Part shown: positions 63,823 through 64,000 of the stretch, piece after piece
Layout of the letters: every line of letters starts with the position of its first letter
Numbering within the stretch: the first letter of the stretch is position 1
DNA from: an uncultured Microbacterium sp.
GTDB taxonomy: Bacteria; Actinomycetota; Actinomycetes; Actinomycetales; Microbacteriaceae
Length of the DNA: 64,000 bases
Assembly: GCA_913774665.1 (NCBI GenBank)
Contig: CAJYHN010000012.1
Coordinates: forward strand, 186,001 to 250,000
Direction of reading: 5' to 3'
Notes under the pieces: model-generated
What the model saw: the letters and a program-made list of their open reading frames with translations, nothing else
What the model was told of the DNA's origin: nothing
The model's database searches: none
Made by a program: the position numbers and the translations under genes

Positions 63823-63902
63823 CATCACCGATCGTGATGGACGGCATCCACGGCGGTCGGGGTGCGATCGTTGTGCGCGCGCCCGGCCCGTCCGTAGCCT
63901 GA

Positions 63903-63924
63903 AATCAGAATCAACGTTCTGATT
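63903..63924. promoter_or_regulatory. Inverted-repeat operator upstream of the gene at the right edge
   Basis: AATCAGAA-N6-TTCTGATT, perfect 8-bp arms, 52 bp before the ATG at 63977. It looks like a repressor site for the following gene. The regulator is unknown. Confidence 0.6.
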
Positions 63925-63976
63925 CGGTGAGGCACGCACCCCGCGGGCCCGGCCGTCCGCTCGAGGAGGAGCACCC

Positions 63977-64000
63977 ATGTCGACCCCGTTGAGAATCCTG
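63977..64000 (+). CDS. Start of a gene running off the right edge
   Basis: The ATG at 63977 has GGAGGAG six bases upstream and encodes MSTPLRIL before the window ends. The start resembles that of Rossmann-fold or glycosyl enzymes, but eight residues do not allow a call. Confidence 0.6.

Overview
The window is about 64 kb of very GC-rich DNA (estimated near 70% by eye). It reads as an actinobacterial chromosome, most likely a Microbacterium-type member of the Microbacteriaceae. Reasons: a dnaK-grpE-dnaJ-hspR operon with HAIR operators, an actinobacterial Dcd-type dCTP deaminase, GTG starts, no GC-poor islands, and heavy use of the word GGATGCC/GGCATCC, which is also typical of that group in my experience (not checked here). 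No insertion sequence, phage gene or CRISPR array was seen.

Positions 1-33.7 kb look like core genome. In order: an operon of a GH15 glycosidase, a membrane protein and a VOC protein (0-2.9 kb); a glucose-6-phosphate dehydrogenase-like gene and a nitroreductase; a broken rraA remnant; an N-domain-less clpB under a perfect HspR operator; a GlxA/AraC regulator; two GT4 glycosyltransferases; a heterodimeric ABC exporter; hspR, dnaJ, grpE and dnaK; a 148-bp tandem repeat of extreme GC content; a DEAD-box helicase; a UMF1-type transporter; two divergent winged-helix regulators with His-rich segments and shared TGTC-N4-GACA operators; dcd; tRNA-Gly(CCC); a cluster of DnaA-box-like sequences far from any dnaA gene; small enzymes; and a two-gene operon for a BLUF blue-light sensor and a 94-residue partner.

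Positions 33.7-64 kb are a catabolic supercluster. It holds two GMC-type FAD sugar oxidases, three small proteins that look like the beta subunit of C-glycoside deglycosidases (DUF6379 type), seven xylose-isomerase-like TIM-barrel proteins (three of them linked to the small subunits), two Gfo/Idh/MocA dehydrogenases, an NTF2-like protein, an ABC sugar importer without its ATPase, and ROK and LysR regulators. Beside them is a seven-gene-scale aromatic block: extradiol VOC dioxygenase, two fumarylacetoacetate-hydrolase-family enzymes, a cyclase-family hydrolase, a flavin monooxygenase and an ACMSD-like amidohydrolase, with an MFS transporter nearby.

My reading is that the organism imports plant glycosides, probably C-glycosyl flavonoids or related aromatic C-glycosides. 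A GMC oxidase (or a Gfo/Idh/MocA enzyme) would oxidise the sugar at C3. Metal-dependent TIM-barrel/DUF6379 complexes would then break the sugar-aglycone bond. The keto-sugar would go to the isomerases and dehydrogenases, and the aglycone would be hydroxylated and ring-cleaved by the aromatic block. Family assignments come from motifs visible in the translations; the substrate and the order of steps are inference.
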